Shown: positions 1-8,352 of the stretch, in pieces
How the letters are laid out: each line of letters starts with the position of its first letter
Position numbering within the stretch: position 1 is the stretch's first letter
NCBI RefSeq assembly: GCF_022788715.1
Contig: NZ_CP085167.1
Span: forward strand, 310,001 to 374,000
Source of the DNA: Sulfitobacter sp. DSM 110093
GTDB lineage: Bacteria > Pseudomonadota > Alphaproteobacteria > Rhodobacterales > Rhodobacteraceae
DNA: 64,000 nucleotides
Direction: 5' to 3'
Notes under the pieces: generated by a model
Database searches by the model: none
Told to the model about the DNA's origin: nothing
The model's input: the letters and a program-made list of their open reading frames with translations, nothing else
Position numbers and translations under genes: made by a program

Positions 1-553
1 GCAGCATCAATCTTTGCATCCTGTCGGACCGCGACATCAAGATACCAGCAGGAACACCTATGAGTACGCAAAGCCCGGTGCAGACAAAAATAATCGCGAG
101 GGTTTGCAGAGCGACATCCAGATGGTCGATCAGGCCGAAGAACAAAAAGACGATGGCAACAAAAACGGTCACCCCAACCTTACGCGTCGCCCCCCAGGCG
201 GCCCATACCAAGAGCGGGACAAGCACCCACCACGGCACGGTGGTAAAGACATAGAGCGCACCGTCGAGCATCCAAGACAGGGGCTGGGTAAGTGGATCAA
301 GAACAAGCTTCAGACCGTCTTTGATCCCTAAAAAACCCCGCTCGACGTTCAAGGTAATATCGCGTGATTGCGGGATGGCATTGCAGGCTTCATGCAGCTT
401 GTCAAACGACGGAAAGGGCAGGAGCGGGCCAGTCTCGGCGGCATCGTTGCTGTTCTTTCTTTGCAGCAACTGCGCCATGCTCATTGGCCCCGTGGCGGCA
501 TCTGTGTCGCACCACCCTCGCAGCCCAAATCCATTGAAAACTTGCTCGTACAT
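1..553 (-). CDS. Betaine/quaternary-amine ABC transporter permease (ProW-like), partial
   Basis: This gene reads right to left from an ATG at 553 and runs off the left edge, so only about 184 N-terminal residues are present. The protein has a hydrophilic N-terminal section (about 60 residues) followed by hydrophobic segments rich in W, V, L and F (for example VFTTVPWWVLVPLLVWAAWG). This is the layout of ProW/OpuAB permeases, which form the membrane channel for glycine betaine or proline betaine uptake. The transmembrane-domain signature loop lies outside the window. A GAGAGG ribosome site precedes the start. It lies 78 bp downstream of the binding-protein gene on the same strand, so the two form one operon; the ATPase is expected beyond the edge. 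The substrate is inferred only. Confidence 0.82.
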   Translation of the reverse strand, partial: MYEQVFNGFGLRGWCDTDAATGPMSMAQLLQRKNSNDAAETGPLLPFPSFDKLHEACNAIPQSRDITLNVERGFLGIKDGLKLVLDPLTQPLSWMLDGALYVFTTVPWWVLVPLLVWAAWGATRKVGVTVFVAIVFLFFGLIDHLDVALQTLAIIFVCTGLCVLIGVPAGILMSRSDRMQRLML

Positions 554-586
554 TGCTTGGGGAGACCTCTCGCTGCCTTGGATGCC

Positions 587-614
587 CGGCCCCAAGCGCG
601 TTGACGCGGGGCCG
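587..614 (-). promoter_or_regulatory. Intercistronic GC-rich stem-loop between binding protein and permease genes
   Basis: CGGCCCC (587-593) and GGGGCCG (608-614) form a perfect 7-bp stem with a 14-nt loop. It sits in the gap between the binding-protein stop and the permease start. Hairpins in this position of ABC operons commonly stabilise the upstream mRNA or partly terminate, giving more binding protein than permease. No T-run follows, so full termination is unlikely. Confidence 0.45.
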
Positions 615-631
615 AGCAGTGAGCCTATCGG

Positions 632-1594
632 TTATTGAAGGAGCGCTGAGAGGTTCTCGCGTGCCGCATCGTTCAGCCATTCGCCCCAGATGTCGGGGTT
701 GTTCGACAGGAAGTACACGGCGGCCTCTTCGGCGGAGGCATTGTTGTCTTCCATCCACGCAAGGATCGCGTTCATTTTGTCGTTGGTGAAAGACAGGTTC
801 GACATCAGTTCAGCGACTTCCGGCGCGCGCTCCACGAAATCTGTGGTGGCTGCCGTTTTCACCGCAGCGCGTGGATAGGCGGAGATGCCGGGCTCGGTGC
901 ATTCCTTGTCACTGTTACAGGCATGAGTTTTCTCGTCGTAGCCGCCCATATCGACCAGCACCATCGGGTATTTCCCCAAGATCGAGGTCGGCGACCAATA
1001 AAAGCCAAACCACGGTTCCTCATCCGCATAGGCTGACGCGATCGCGGTGGCGAGGGTTTCGCCAGAGCCGTGGTTGAAGACTTCGATGCCTTTGCCTTCC
1101 ATATCGATGACCTTGTTCATGGCATCATTGACGGTGCGGCAGGCCCATCCATCGGGGCAATTGTCAAACCGCCCGCCGGCCAGGTCGGGATTGGCAAGAA
1201 TGCCATCAAGTGTGGCTGCTTCGGGGTTTGCGTCGACCACATATTGCGGGACAAACCAGCCCTCAATGCCGCCGTCGGACAGCACGTCGGTCAGTTCAAC
1301 AAGCTTACCGGCTTCGACCATTTTGCTATAGGCCGGGGCCGTGTTGACCCAAAGCTCGGTCAGAATATCCGGCGTCCCGGTCTCTGCCACGGCGGTCAAG
1401 GCTGTGGGTGTTGATGACGGCACCAAGGTCACGTCGCAACCGTAGCCTTCCTCCATCAGGAATTTGGCGACCGACGTCACCACATTGGCCGAGGCCCAGT
1501 CCATTTGCGTGATGCTGACTTCTCCGCAGTCTTGGGCATAGGCCGTCCCTGCGAAACCCAGAGTACAGGTGCTGGCTAAAAGTAGATGTCTCAT
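632..1594 (-). CDS. Glycine betaine/choline-type ABC transporter substrate-binding protein
   Basis: The 320-residue protein has a clear Sec signal peptide at its N terminus (MRHLLLASTCTLGFAGTAYA followed by Q), so it is periplasmic. The mature part fits the OpuAC/ProX family, with several Trp/Tyr residues (MDWASANV, WFGFYWSP, EPWFGF) of the kind that build the aromatic cage for quaternary ammonium groups in this family. It delivers substrate to the permease encoded just downstream. The gene is divergent from the LysR regulator at 1756 and the catabolic operon at 2884. This suggests the transported compound is the substrate of that operon, possibly a methylated amino-sulfonate rather than glycine betaine itself. 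That last step is inference. Confidence 0.85.
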   Translation of the reverse strand: MRHLLLASTCTLGFAGTAYAQDCGEVSITQMDWASANVVTSVAKFLMEEGYGCDVTLVPSSTPTALTAVAETGTPDILTELWVNTAPAYSKMVEAGKLVELTDVLSDGGIEGWFVPQYVVDANPEAATLDGILANPDLAGGRFDNCPDGWACRTVNDAMNKVIDMEGKGIEVFNHGSGETLATAIASAYADEEPWFGFYWSPTSILGKYPMVLVDMGGYDEKTHACNSDKECTEPGISAYPRAAVKTAATTDFVERAPEVAELMSNLSFTNDKMNAILAWMEDNNASAEEAAVYFLSNNPDIWGEWLNDAARENLSALLQ

Positions 1595-1755
1595 GTCGTC
1601 TCCCGTTGGCGTCGTTTTCGAATTTTTATGTGGTCTGAGGCTTCCACGTTTTTGGGCAACCTCAGAAGACCAAATGCCTCCTGCGAAGATTTGATATTTA
1701 TACTTTCAAAAATTGCGATTAGTTAACGTAACGTCAGCAGGAATAGGACGCCGCC

Positions 1756-2730
1756 ATGTCTCGAACCAAAGCCGCAAGAGATATCAGCCTGAAATCGCTC
1801 GAACTGTTTCAGGTCTGCGCCAAGGAAGGCTCGCTGCAAGCCGCGGCGCGGGATGCCGGATTGACGGTAAGCACCGTGTCGCATCATCTGCGTAGTTTGG
1901 AAGACCACCTGGGCGTAGAGCTGTTCAACCATGCGCGGCGCCCGATGGTTCTGACGCCCAAAGGACAGGTCTTTTCCCGCAAGATCGACGAAGCGCTGCG
2001 CACGATCCGCCGGGCTAAGGCGGAGGCATCGGCGGGCAGCGTGGCCGACGCGAGTTTTCTCAGAATTGGTGCAATTGAGGACTTTGAAAGCGATATCGTG
2101 CCGTATTTGGCCGTCTCACTGACCAAGATGATGCCCACCTGTGATTTCATGTATCACACCGGGGTAAGCCACGACCTGATCGGTATGCTGCGCAACCGCC
2201 AGCTTGACCTCGGCATATGCACCGCGCCGGGGGAATCGATCAGCGATTTGCAAGAGCGCCCGCTCTTGCGCGACCCTTTTATCATCGTACTGCCACGCCT
2301 TGTCCCGGAGTCCCTCACGCAGATCATGGAGGGCACGGCAAAGCTGCCCTTCCTGCGGTTCTCCGGCAACCTGATGATCGCCCGGCAGATCGACACCCAC
2401 TTGCGGCGCTTGGGGGTGACATCCCCGCATCGGTTCGAATGCAGCAATAACCAAACCTTGATGGCGATGGTGGCGGCAAGCGCGGGCTGGACAATCACAA
2501 CCCCGCTGTTGTTTTCCCGCGCCAAGCGGTTTCACGGCGATCTGCGCATGCATCGCTTTCCGGGCAAGGCTTTTGCTCGGACATTGGCTCTAATGACCAC
2601 ACCAGATTGTTCTCGCTCCGTCGTCGAATTGGTCGACGCCAAAGTCCGCGACCTCATTCGCCAGCACGCGATTGAACCGTTGCACGCCAGCGAACCTTGG
2701 TTGGCAGAGAGTTTCCAGCTGATTGATTAA
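1756..2730 (+). CDS. LysR-family transcriptional regulator, likely controls the sulfonate operon
   Basis: 324 residues, the usual length for the family. The N-terminal winged helix-turn-helix is evident (LKSLELFQVCAKEGSLQAAA, then TVSTVSHHLRSLEDHLGVEL), followed by a LysR effector-binding domain. It lies in the gap between the divergent betaine-type ABC transporter and the downstream catabolic operon, with 161 bp on the transporter side and 153 bp before the dehydrogenase gene. By analogy with LysR regulators in such positions it probably senses the substrate or an intermediate and activates both units. No operator was assigned with confidence. Confidence 0.88.
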   Translation: MSRTKAARDISLKSLELFQVCAKEGSLQAAARDAGLTVSTVSHHLRSLEDHLGVELFNHARRPMVLTPKGQVFSRKIDEALRTIRRAKAEASAGSVADASFLRIGAIEDFESDIVPYLAVSLTKMMPTCDFMYHTGVSHDLIGMLRNRQLDLGICTAPGESISDLQERPLLRDPFIIVLPRLVPESLTQIMEGTAKLPFLRFSGNLMIARQIDTHLRRLGVTSPHRFECSNNQTLMAMVAASAGWTITTPLLFSRAKRFHGDLRMHRFPGKAFARTLALMTTPDCSRSVVELVDAKVRDLIRQHAIEPLHASEPWLAESFQLID

Positions 2731-2883
2731 CGGGGGCGGGGCGGAGACCCTTCTACCGCCTGAAAATCGCTCTAAGCATATTATCGAAACTATCTTTTGA
2801 TTTTTTCGAACACCCACGTCAGCGTTTGCTGTTTGACCATCGCTCTGCCCCTCTGATCTCAATATGTATCGGAGGCGCACCCC

Positions 2884-5322
2884 ATGAAATCTCGGACCAA
2901 AGTGGTTGTTATCGGCGGCGGTATCGCTGGCTGCTCGACGCTTTATCACCTCACACAAGAAGGCTGGACAGATGTCGTCTTGGTTGAGCGTGATGAGCTT
3001 ACGTCAGGCACAACTTGGCATTCGGCGGCGCAGGTCACGAATTTCGGCGGCAACCAGACAATGGTGGGGCTTAAGACCCATTCCATCAACCTTTACAAAC
3101 GTTTGTCCGAAGACCCGGAGTATCCGATCAACTACCACCACGCGGACGGCGGCATCCGACTGGCCAACACTGAAGCGCAGATGCAGGGCTATCGCCATTT
3201 TGCCTCAATGGCGCGCGGCATGGATGTGGATCTGGAAGTCATCGACGCCGAAGAATGCGCTCGACGCCACCCGCTGATCTCGACTGAGAACTTGCTGGGC
3301 GGGCTTTGGGACCCTTTGGACGGCGACATCGATCCCGCACAGCTTTGTCAGGCTTTAGCTTATCACGCACGCAAGGCCGGGGCCGAGGTCTACCGCAATA
3401 CGCCGGTCACCGCCCTGACGCAGCACAGAGACGACACCTGGACGGTCCACACCAAACATGGCGATATCGACTGTGATATCGTCGTCAACGCCTGTGGCTA
3501 CCGGGTGAATGAGGTTGGCAGCATGATGGGGGTGCATCATCCGGTGGCCTCGATGGAGCACCAGTATTTTCTGACCGAAGACATTCCCGCCATTGTTGAG
3601 GCCGGTCACCGCATGCCTCTGTTGCGTTGTCCGATCTCGGATTACTACAGCCGACAGGAAAAGAACGGCTTGCTGGTCGGCTTTTATGAGCAGGACTGCA
3701 AGACTTGGGGGATGGACGGGATCGACCCGAATTTCGTCAACGCCCTTTGCCCGGATGATCTTGAGCGGGTCATGGACGTGCTCGAAGGTGCCTTTGAGCG
3801 TATGCCCGCGCTGGCCGAGACCGGCATCCGGTCCATTGTCAACGGCCCGATCACCTATACCATCGACGGCGCGCCGCTGGTCGGCCCGATTCCCGGCAAG
3901 CGCAACGCCTATTGTATCATCGGCCTGCGCGCAGGTCTGGGCGAGGGCGGGGGGCACGGCTGGTTGCTGGCTCAGCAGATCGTCCATGGCGAAGCGCAGT
4001 ATGACACTTGGGTGATCGACCCACGCCGTTTCACCGGCCATGCCAATGTCGAGCTCACCGCACTCAAGGCCATCGAGGACTACCAGAACGAATTCCGCTT
4101 CCATTTCCCGCATGAGCATCGCCCCGCAGCGCGGCCTGCCAAAACCACACCGTTGACCCCGGTGATGGCTGCTGAAGGGGCCGAATTCACCGTCGTCAAC
4201 GGCTGGGAACGGGTCGACTACATCAAGCCGTCGCCGGACTTCCATCCAACCCTGAGCTTCAACTTCGACGAAGCCTTTGACGTGGTCGCGGCTGAAGTGA
4301 AGAACGTGCAGGAGAATGTCGGCCTTTGCGAAGTAAACGGCTTCAATCGGTTCGAGATCACCGGCAGCGACCGGCACAGCTTTCTTGACCGGATGTTCTG
4401 CGGTGCCGTGACCAAGCGCGACGGACGGGTGGGCCTGGGCTACCTGCTGAACCACCACGGGATGGTCAAGGGCGAGGCCACGGTGGCCAATCTGCCCGCT
4501 TCAGATCGCGGTCCGCAGCGTGTCTGGTACGGCTCGGCAGCCGCCAGCGAATATCACGACATGGACTGGCTGCAGATGCATCTGCGTGATGATGAAGAGG
4601 TGCAGATCCGCAGCCTGACCAACGACCAGACGATCCTCGTGCTCGCGGGCCCAAAGGCGCGCGATGTGCTCAGCGCCTGTTCTCGCGGCGACTGGTCGAA
4701 AGAGGCGTTCCCATGGCTAAGCGTGAAGGAATGCTTCATCGGTTTTGTGCCTGCCACCGTGCTCGGTGTCAGCTTCTCGGGCGAGTTGGCCTATGAAATT
4801 CACGTGCCAAATAACGCGCTCTATGCGGCCTATCTGGCGCTGCGCAAGGCTGGCGCGGCGCATGGTCTGAAGCTCTTCGGTGCCCGTGCCGTTGACGCGA
4901 TGCGGTTAGAGAAGGGGTTCATGCACTGGAAAGCCGATCTTCTGACCGAATTCGACCCATTCGAGACCGCGCTGGACCGTTTTGTGAAACCCGACAAGCC
5001 TGCAGATTTCATTGGCAAAGCGGCGCTGCACAAGCGCATGTCAAAAGGGCCGCGCAAGAAGCTGGTGACACTTAAGGTCGACGCGACCCACGCCCCCGCG
5101 CATGGCGGCGCCTCGCTGATGCAAGACGGCAAGGTGGTCGGCACCGTGACCTCGGGCGACTGGGGGCACCGGGTTGGCATGAACCTCGCCTATGCTTTTG
5201 TTGACCCCACACTGGCTACGCCCGGCACACAGATCCCGCTTGATCTATATGGGGAAATGGTCGGCACCGAGGTGATCGAGGCGTCGCCCTATGATCCGTC
5301 TTACGCCCGCATGCGCGGATAA
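2884..5322 (+). CDS. FAD-dependent dimethylglycine/sarcosine dehydrogenase-like demethylase with GcvT domain
   Basis: 812 residues, the normal size of the DMGDH/SDH family. The N-terminal DAO-type FAD domain carries the dinucleotide-binding GGGIAG at residues 11-16. TTWHSAAQ follows, with His46 at the position that carries the covalent FAD link in family members. From about residue 430 comes a GcvT/aminomethyltransferase domain (GFNRFEITGSDRHSFLDRMF) and a GcvT C-terminal barrel. Such enzymes oxidatively remove N-methyl groups from secondary or tertiary amines and pass the one-carbon unit to tetrahydrofolate. As the first gene of an operon with cysteate sulfo-lyase and sulfite-exporter genes, it may demethylate an N-methylated amino-sulfonate. 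The exact amine substrate cannot be read from the sequence. Confidence 0.85.
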   Translation: MKSRTKVVVIGGGIAGCSTLYHLTQEGWTDVVLVERDELTSGTTWHSAAQVTNFGGNQTMVGLKTHSINLYKRLSEDPEYPINYHHADGGIRLANTEAQMQGYRHFASMARGMDVDLEVIDAEECARRHPLISTENLLGGLWDPLDGDIDPAQLCQALAYHARKAGAEVYRNTPVTALTQHRDDTWTVHTKHGDIDCDIVVNACGYRVNEVGSMMGVHHPVASMEHQYFLTEDIPAIVEAGHRMPLLRCPISDYYSRQEKNGLLVGFYEQDCKTWGMDGIDPNFVNALCPDDLERVMDVLEGAFERMPALAETGIRSIVNGPITYTIDGAPLVGPIPGKRNAYCIIGLRAGLGEGGGHGWLLAQQIVHGEAQYDTWVIDPRRFTGHANVELTALKAIEDYQNEFRFHFPHEHRPAARPAKTTPLTPVMAAEGAEFTVVNGWERVDYIKPSPDFHPTLSFNFDEAFDVVAAEVKNVQENVGLCEVNGFNRFEITGSDRHSFLDRMFCGAVTKRDGRVGLGYLLNHHGMVKGEATVANLPASDRGPQRVWYGSAAASEYHDMDWLQMHLRDDEEVQIRSLTNDQTILVLAGPKARDVLSACSRGDWSKEAFPWLSVKECFIGFVPATVLGVSFSGELAYEIHVPNNALYAAYLALRKAGAAHGLKLFGARAVDAMRLEKGFMHWKADLLTEFDPFETALDRFVKPDKPADFIGKAALHKRMSKGPRKKLVTLKVDATHAPAHGGASLMQDGKVVGTVTSGDWGHRVGMNLAYAFVDPTLATPGTQIPLDLYGEMVGTEVIEASPYDPSYARMRG

Positions 5323-5428
5323 AATGACGAGCGGAGGCCGAAGCAATTCCAGCCCCTGTCAGATCCGCAAGCCCATCTCGCAGCAGCGCGCCACGCCGCT
5401 CACACCACAGCAAATTTAAGGAACACCC

Positions 5429-6442
5429 ATGCATCTATCCCGTTTTCCCCGCGTCCACCTTGCCCATCTGCCGACACCGGTTGAGCATATGAAACGGCTG
5501 TCAAAGGAACTTGGCACCGAGATCTGGATCAAACGCGACGACTGTACTGGTCTTTCGACGGGCGGCAACAAGACCCGCAAACTGGAATTTTTGATGGCAG
5601 AGGCCATCGAACAAGGCGCGGATATGGTGATGACCCAAGGCGCCACCCAAACCAACCATGGCCGTCAAACCGCCGCAGCCGCGGCCAAGCTGGGGTTGGC
5701 CTGTCACATCCTGTTGGAAGACCGCACTGGCTATGACGATGCCAACTATAATACCAACGGCAATGTGCTGCTGGACCATCTCCACGGTGCCACCACCGAG
5801 AAATTCCCTGGCGGTCACGACATGCCCGGCGAAATGGAAAAGGCTGCCGGGCAGAAACGGGCTGAGGGACATAAGGTCTATGTCATCCCCGGTGGCGGCT
5901 CGAACCCCACGGGCGCTTTGGGCTATGTGAACTGCGCGTTTGAGCTCCTTAATCAGGTGAACAGCTCTGGGATGAAGATCGACCGCTTGGTCCACGGCAC
6001 GGGCTCTTCGGGCACGCAGGCCGGGCTTGTCACCGGCATGTGCGCGATGAACGCCCAAATCCCCATCCTCGGCATCGGCACCCGTGCGCCTCAGCCCAAA
6101 CAGGAACAGATGGTCTATGACCTCGCCTGCAAAACCGCAGAAAAGCTGGGCTGCCCCGGCGTAGTCAAGCGCGAGGACGTGATGGCCAACACCGATTACG
6201 TTGGCGACGGCTATGGAATCCCCACCGACAGCGGGATTGAGGCGATCCAGATGTTCGCCGAGCTTGAAGGCATCCTGCTTGATCCTTGCTACTCCGCAAA
6301 GGGCGCGGCTGGTTTGATCGATCTCGCCCGTAAAGGCGAGTTCAAAGACGAGCGCGTCGTATTCCTCCACACTGGCGGAGCAGCGGCGCTTGGTGGCTAT
6401 GACTTCGCCTTCGACATGTCCAACCGCCGGGTCAATCTGTAA
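5429..6442 (+). CDS. cuyA: L-cysteate sulfo-lyase / D-cysteine desulfhydrase-family PLP enzyme (CuyA-like)
   Basis: 337 residues of the fold-type II PLP family shared by D-cysteine desulfhydrase, ACC deaminase and CuyA. The pyridoxal-phosphate lysine is Lys48 in [10 protein letters not shown]; the phosphate-binding glycines ([10 protein letters not shown]) and the C-terminal [13 protein letters not shown] are present. CuyA, known from Ruegeria pomeroyi, cleaves cysteate to pyruvate, ammonium and sulfite. The choice of CuyA over DcyD rests on close similarity recalled for roseobacter CuyA ([20 protein letters not shown] and LLEDRTG blocks) and on the sulfite-exporter gene in the same operon. 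An AAGGAA ribosome site precedes the ATG. D-cysteine desulfhydrase activity remains possible. Confidence 0.8.
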   Translation: MHLSRFPRVHLAHLPTPVEHMKRLSKELGTEIWIKRDDCTGLSTGGNKTRKLEFLMAEAIEQGADMVMTQGATQTNHGRQTAAAAAKLGLACHILLEDRTGYDDANYNTNGNVLLDHLHGATTEKFPGGHDMPGEMEKAAGQKRAEGHKVYVIPGGGSNPTGALGYVNCAFELLNQVNSSGMKIDRLVHGTGSSGTQAGLVTGMCAMNAQIPILGIGTRAPQPKQEQMVYDLACKTAEKLGCPGVVKREDVMANTDYVGDGYGIPTDSGIEAIQMFAELEGILLDPCYSAKGAAGLIDLARKGEFKDERVVFLHTGGAAALGGYDFAFDMSNRRVNL

Positions 6443-6456
6443 AGAGGACAGCTCTC

Positions 6457-7650
6457 GTGACGCGCAGGTTTACCGGCAGTTTCACTCAGCAAGAGGCGCT
6501 TTCCAAGAGCGCGATCGCAGCCGCAGTTGCGGTTCTGCAATCGGGGCGCTTGCACCGCTACAACCTTTTGCCGGATGAGGCAGGGGACGTGGCCCAGCTT
6601 GAGACCGAATATCGTGATTGGCAGGGCAGCAAATTCTGCCTTGCCGTCACCTCAGGCGGGCAGGCGTTGCAAATCGCCCTGCGCGCCTGTGGCGTGGGGC
6701 CCGGCGCTAAGGTGCTGACCAACGCTTATACGCTGGCCCCAGTGCCCGGTGCGATCCGGGCGGTGGGCGGCGATGCGGTGTTGGTCGAGATTGACGAGAA
6801 CCTGCGGATTGACCTCGATGATCTGCAAAGCAAAATCGCCAGTTCCGGCGCGCGGGTGCTGCTGCTGTCTCATATGCGCGGGCATCTGTGTGACATGGAC
6901 CGGCTGATGTCGACCTGTGACGCAGAGCAGGTGACCGTGATCGAAGATTGCGCCCACACGATGGGGGCACGGTGGAACGGCATGCGGTCCGGAAATTTCG
7001 GCAAATTGGCCTGTTTCTCGACCCAGACTTACAAACACATGAATTCTGGCGAGGGGGGCTTGCTCACCACCGATGACCCCGACCTTACTGCTCGAGCGAC
7101 GGTCTTGTCTGGCAGCTATATGCTCTACGAACGCCATGGCGCCGGACCGGCGCCAGAGGCCTTTGCCGATGCGCGCTATGACATGCCTAATTGCTCCGCC
7201 CGGATGGACGCTTTGCGTGCGGCAATCCTGCGTCCGCAGCTTGCCGATCTCGACCGCAACATCGCCCGCTGGAACGCGCGCTATGCGCTGGTTGAAAAGA
7301 GGCTGGAAGCGCAGGACCGCGTGGCGACGATCAACCTCCCCGCCGCCGAGACGCATGTCGGATCCTCCATCCAATTCCGTTTGCCGGACTTCACCCCCGA
7401 CGCCTGCCGCGCAGTATTGGAGGCTGCCGCTTCCCGTGGGGTGGAGCTTAAATGGTTCGGTGCGCAAGAACCTGCGGGCTTTACCTCCGCGCATCCTTCT
7501 TGGCGCTATGTTCCGGCACAGAGCCTGCCGGAGACAGACCGGATCATGGCGACCCTGTTCGACATGCGCCTGCCGCTCAGCTTCTCGCTGGACGATTGCT
7601 CGCTGATCGCCGACCTGATTTGCGCTGCAGTGGGTGAGGTGGCGTCATGA
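6457..7650 (+). CDS. DegT/DnrJ/EryC1/StrS-type PLP aminotransferase
   Basis: 397 residues starting at a GTG 14 bp after the sulfo-lyase stop, with AGAGGA upstream. The fold-type I aminotransferase pattern is clear: VTSGGQALQIAL for the phosphate site, VIEDCAHTMGA for the cofactor aspartate, and the Schiff-base Lys193 in TQTYKHMNSGEGG, the classic DegT signature. Family members usually aminate keto-sugars on nucleotides, but no sugar-nucleotide gene is nearby. Its 4-bp overlap (ATGA) with the racemase gene shows it belongs to the sulfonate operon, so it may interconvert an amino-sulfonate and a keto- or aldehyde-sulfonate. The substrate is unknown. Confidence 0.8.
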   Translation: MTRRFTGSFTQQEALSKSAIAAAVAVLQSGRLHRYNLLPDEAGDVAQLETEYRDWQGSKFCLAVTSGGQALQIALRACGVGPGAKVLTNAYTLAPVPGAIRAVGGDAVLVEIDENLRIDLDDLQSKIASSGARVLLLSHMRGHLCDMDRLMSTCDAEQVTVIEDCAHTMGARWNGMRSGNFGKLACFSTQTYKHMNSGEGGLLTTDDPDLTARATVLSGSYMLYERHGAGPAPEAFADARYDMPNCSARMDALRAAILRPQLADLDRNIARWNARYALVEKRLEAQDRVATINLPAAETHVGSSIQFRLPDFTPDACRAVLEAAASRGVELKWFGAQEPAGFTSAHPSWRYVPAQSLPETDRIMATLFDMRLPLSFSLDDCSLIADLICAAVGEVAS

Positions 7651-8348
7651 GCCGCCCGGTCGTTGGCGTGTTGGGCGGTATGGGGCCGGAGGCGACGATC
7701 CTTTTGCAGCAGCGTGTGCTTGCCACCGTGGATGCAGACGACGACGCTGATCATCTACCGCTTTTGATCGATATGAACCCGCAGGTGCCGTCGCGGATCG
7801 CGCATCTGATCGAGGGGACGGGAGAGGATCCCGGCCCGTCGTTGGCAACTATGGCGCAGCGGTTGGAACGGGCCGGGGCCACGGCCCTCGCCATGCCCTG
7901 CAACACCGCCCATCACTACGCTCCGGCGATCGAAGCGGCAGTCTCGATCCCGTTCTTGAACATGGTGACACTGTCCATTGACCGCGCGGCGCAGCAGCTT
8001 CCTTCTGGCTCCGCCATTGGCATCCTCGCCTCTCCCGCCGTGCGCATGGCCGGTGTGTTTAACGGGGCGTTGGAGCGCGCCGGGCTGACGGCCCTTTGGC
8101 CTGCCGATGCCGATCGCATGTTGGCCGCGATCCGGCTGATCAAGGCGCAGGGGGCCTCCCCACAGGCGCAGCAGACATTGACCGGGGCGGCCACCGAATT
8201 GGCCGAGCAGGGGGCCAAGCTTCTATTCGTCGCCTGTTCAGAGTTTTCGTTGCTTGCCCCGGCGTTGACCGCCCCCGTTCCGATCATCGACACAATCGAC
8301 GTATTGGCCGAGGCCATCCATCGACATTCCCACATTGAACCGAGGTAA
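7647..8348 (+). CDS. Aspartate/glutamate racemase-family protein, candidate cysteate racemase
   Basis: 233 residues. Opens with GVLGGMGPEAT, typical of bacterial aspartate racemases, and keeps both catalytic cysteines: Cys85 in MPCNTAHH and Cys197 in ACSEFS. The enzyme should therefore epimerise an amino acid without a cofactor. Cysteate is the sulfonate analogue of aspartate, and the neighbouring gene encodes a cysteate sulfo-lyase. Racemisation of D-cysteate to L-cysteate is thus a reasonable guess. Translationally coupled to the aminotransferase (ATGA overlap) and 4 bp upstream of the dehydrogenase start. Ordinary aspartate racemase activity is the alternative. Confidence 0.8.
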   Translation: MSRPVVGVLGGMGPEATILLQQRVLATVDADDDADHLPLLIDMNPQVPSRIAHLIEGTGEDPGPSLATMAQRLERAGATALAMPCNTAHHYAPAIEAAVSIPFLNMVTLSIDRAAQQLPSGSAIGILASPAVRMAGVFNGALERAGLTALWPADADRMLAAIRLIKAQGASPQAQQTLTGAATELAEQGAKLLFVACSEFSLLAPALTAPVPIIDTIDVLAEAIHRHSHIEPR

Positions 8349-8352
8349 GAGC

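Noticed and set aside
402..758. 118-codon minus-strand frame between permease and binding-protein genes
   Set aside because: Overlaps both real genes in another frame and is Arg/Pro-rich noise.
3355..4458. Long open frame on the minus strand inside the FAD-GcvT gene
   Set aside because: Shadow of a GC-rich coding gene; no domains or ribosome site, and the plus-strand protein is complete.
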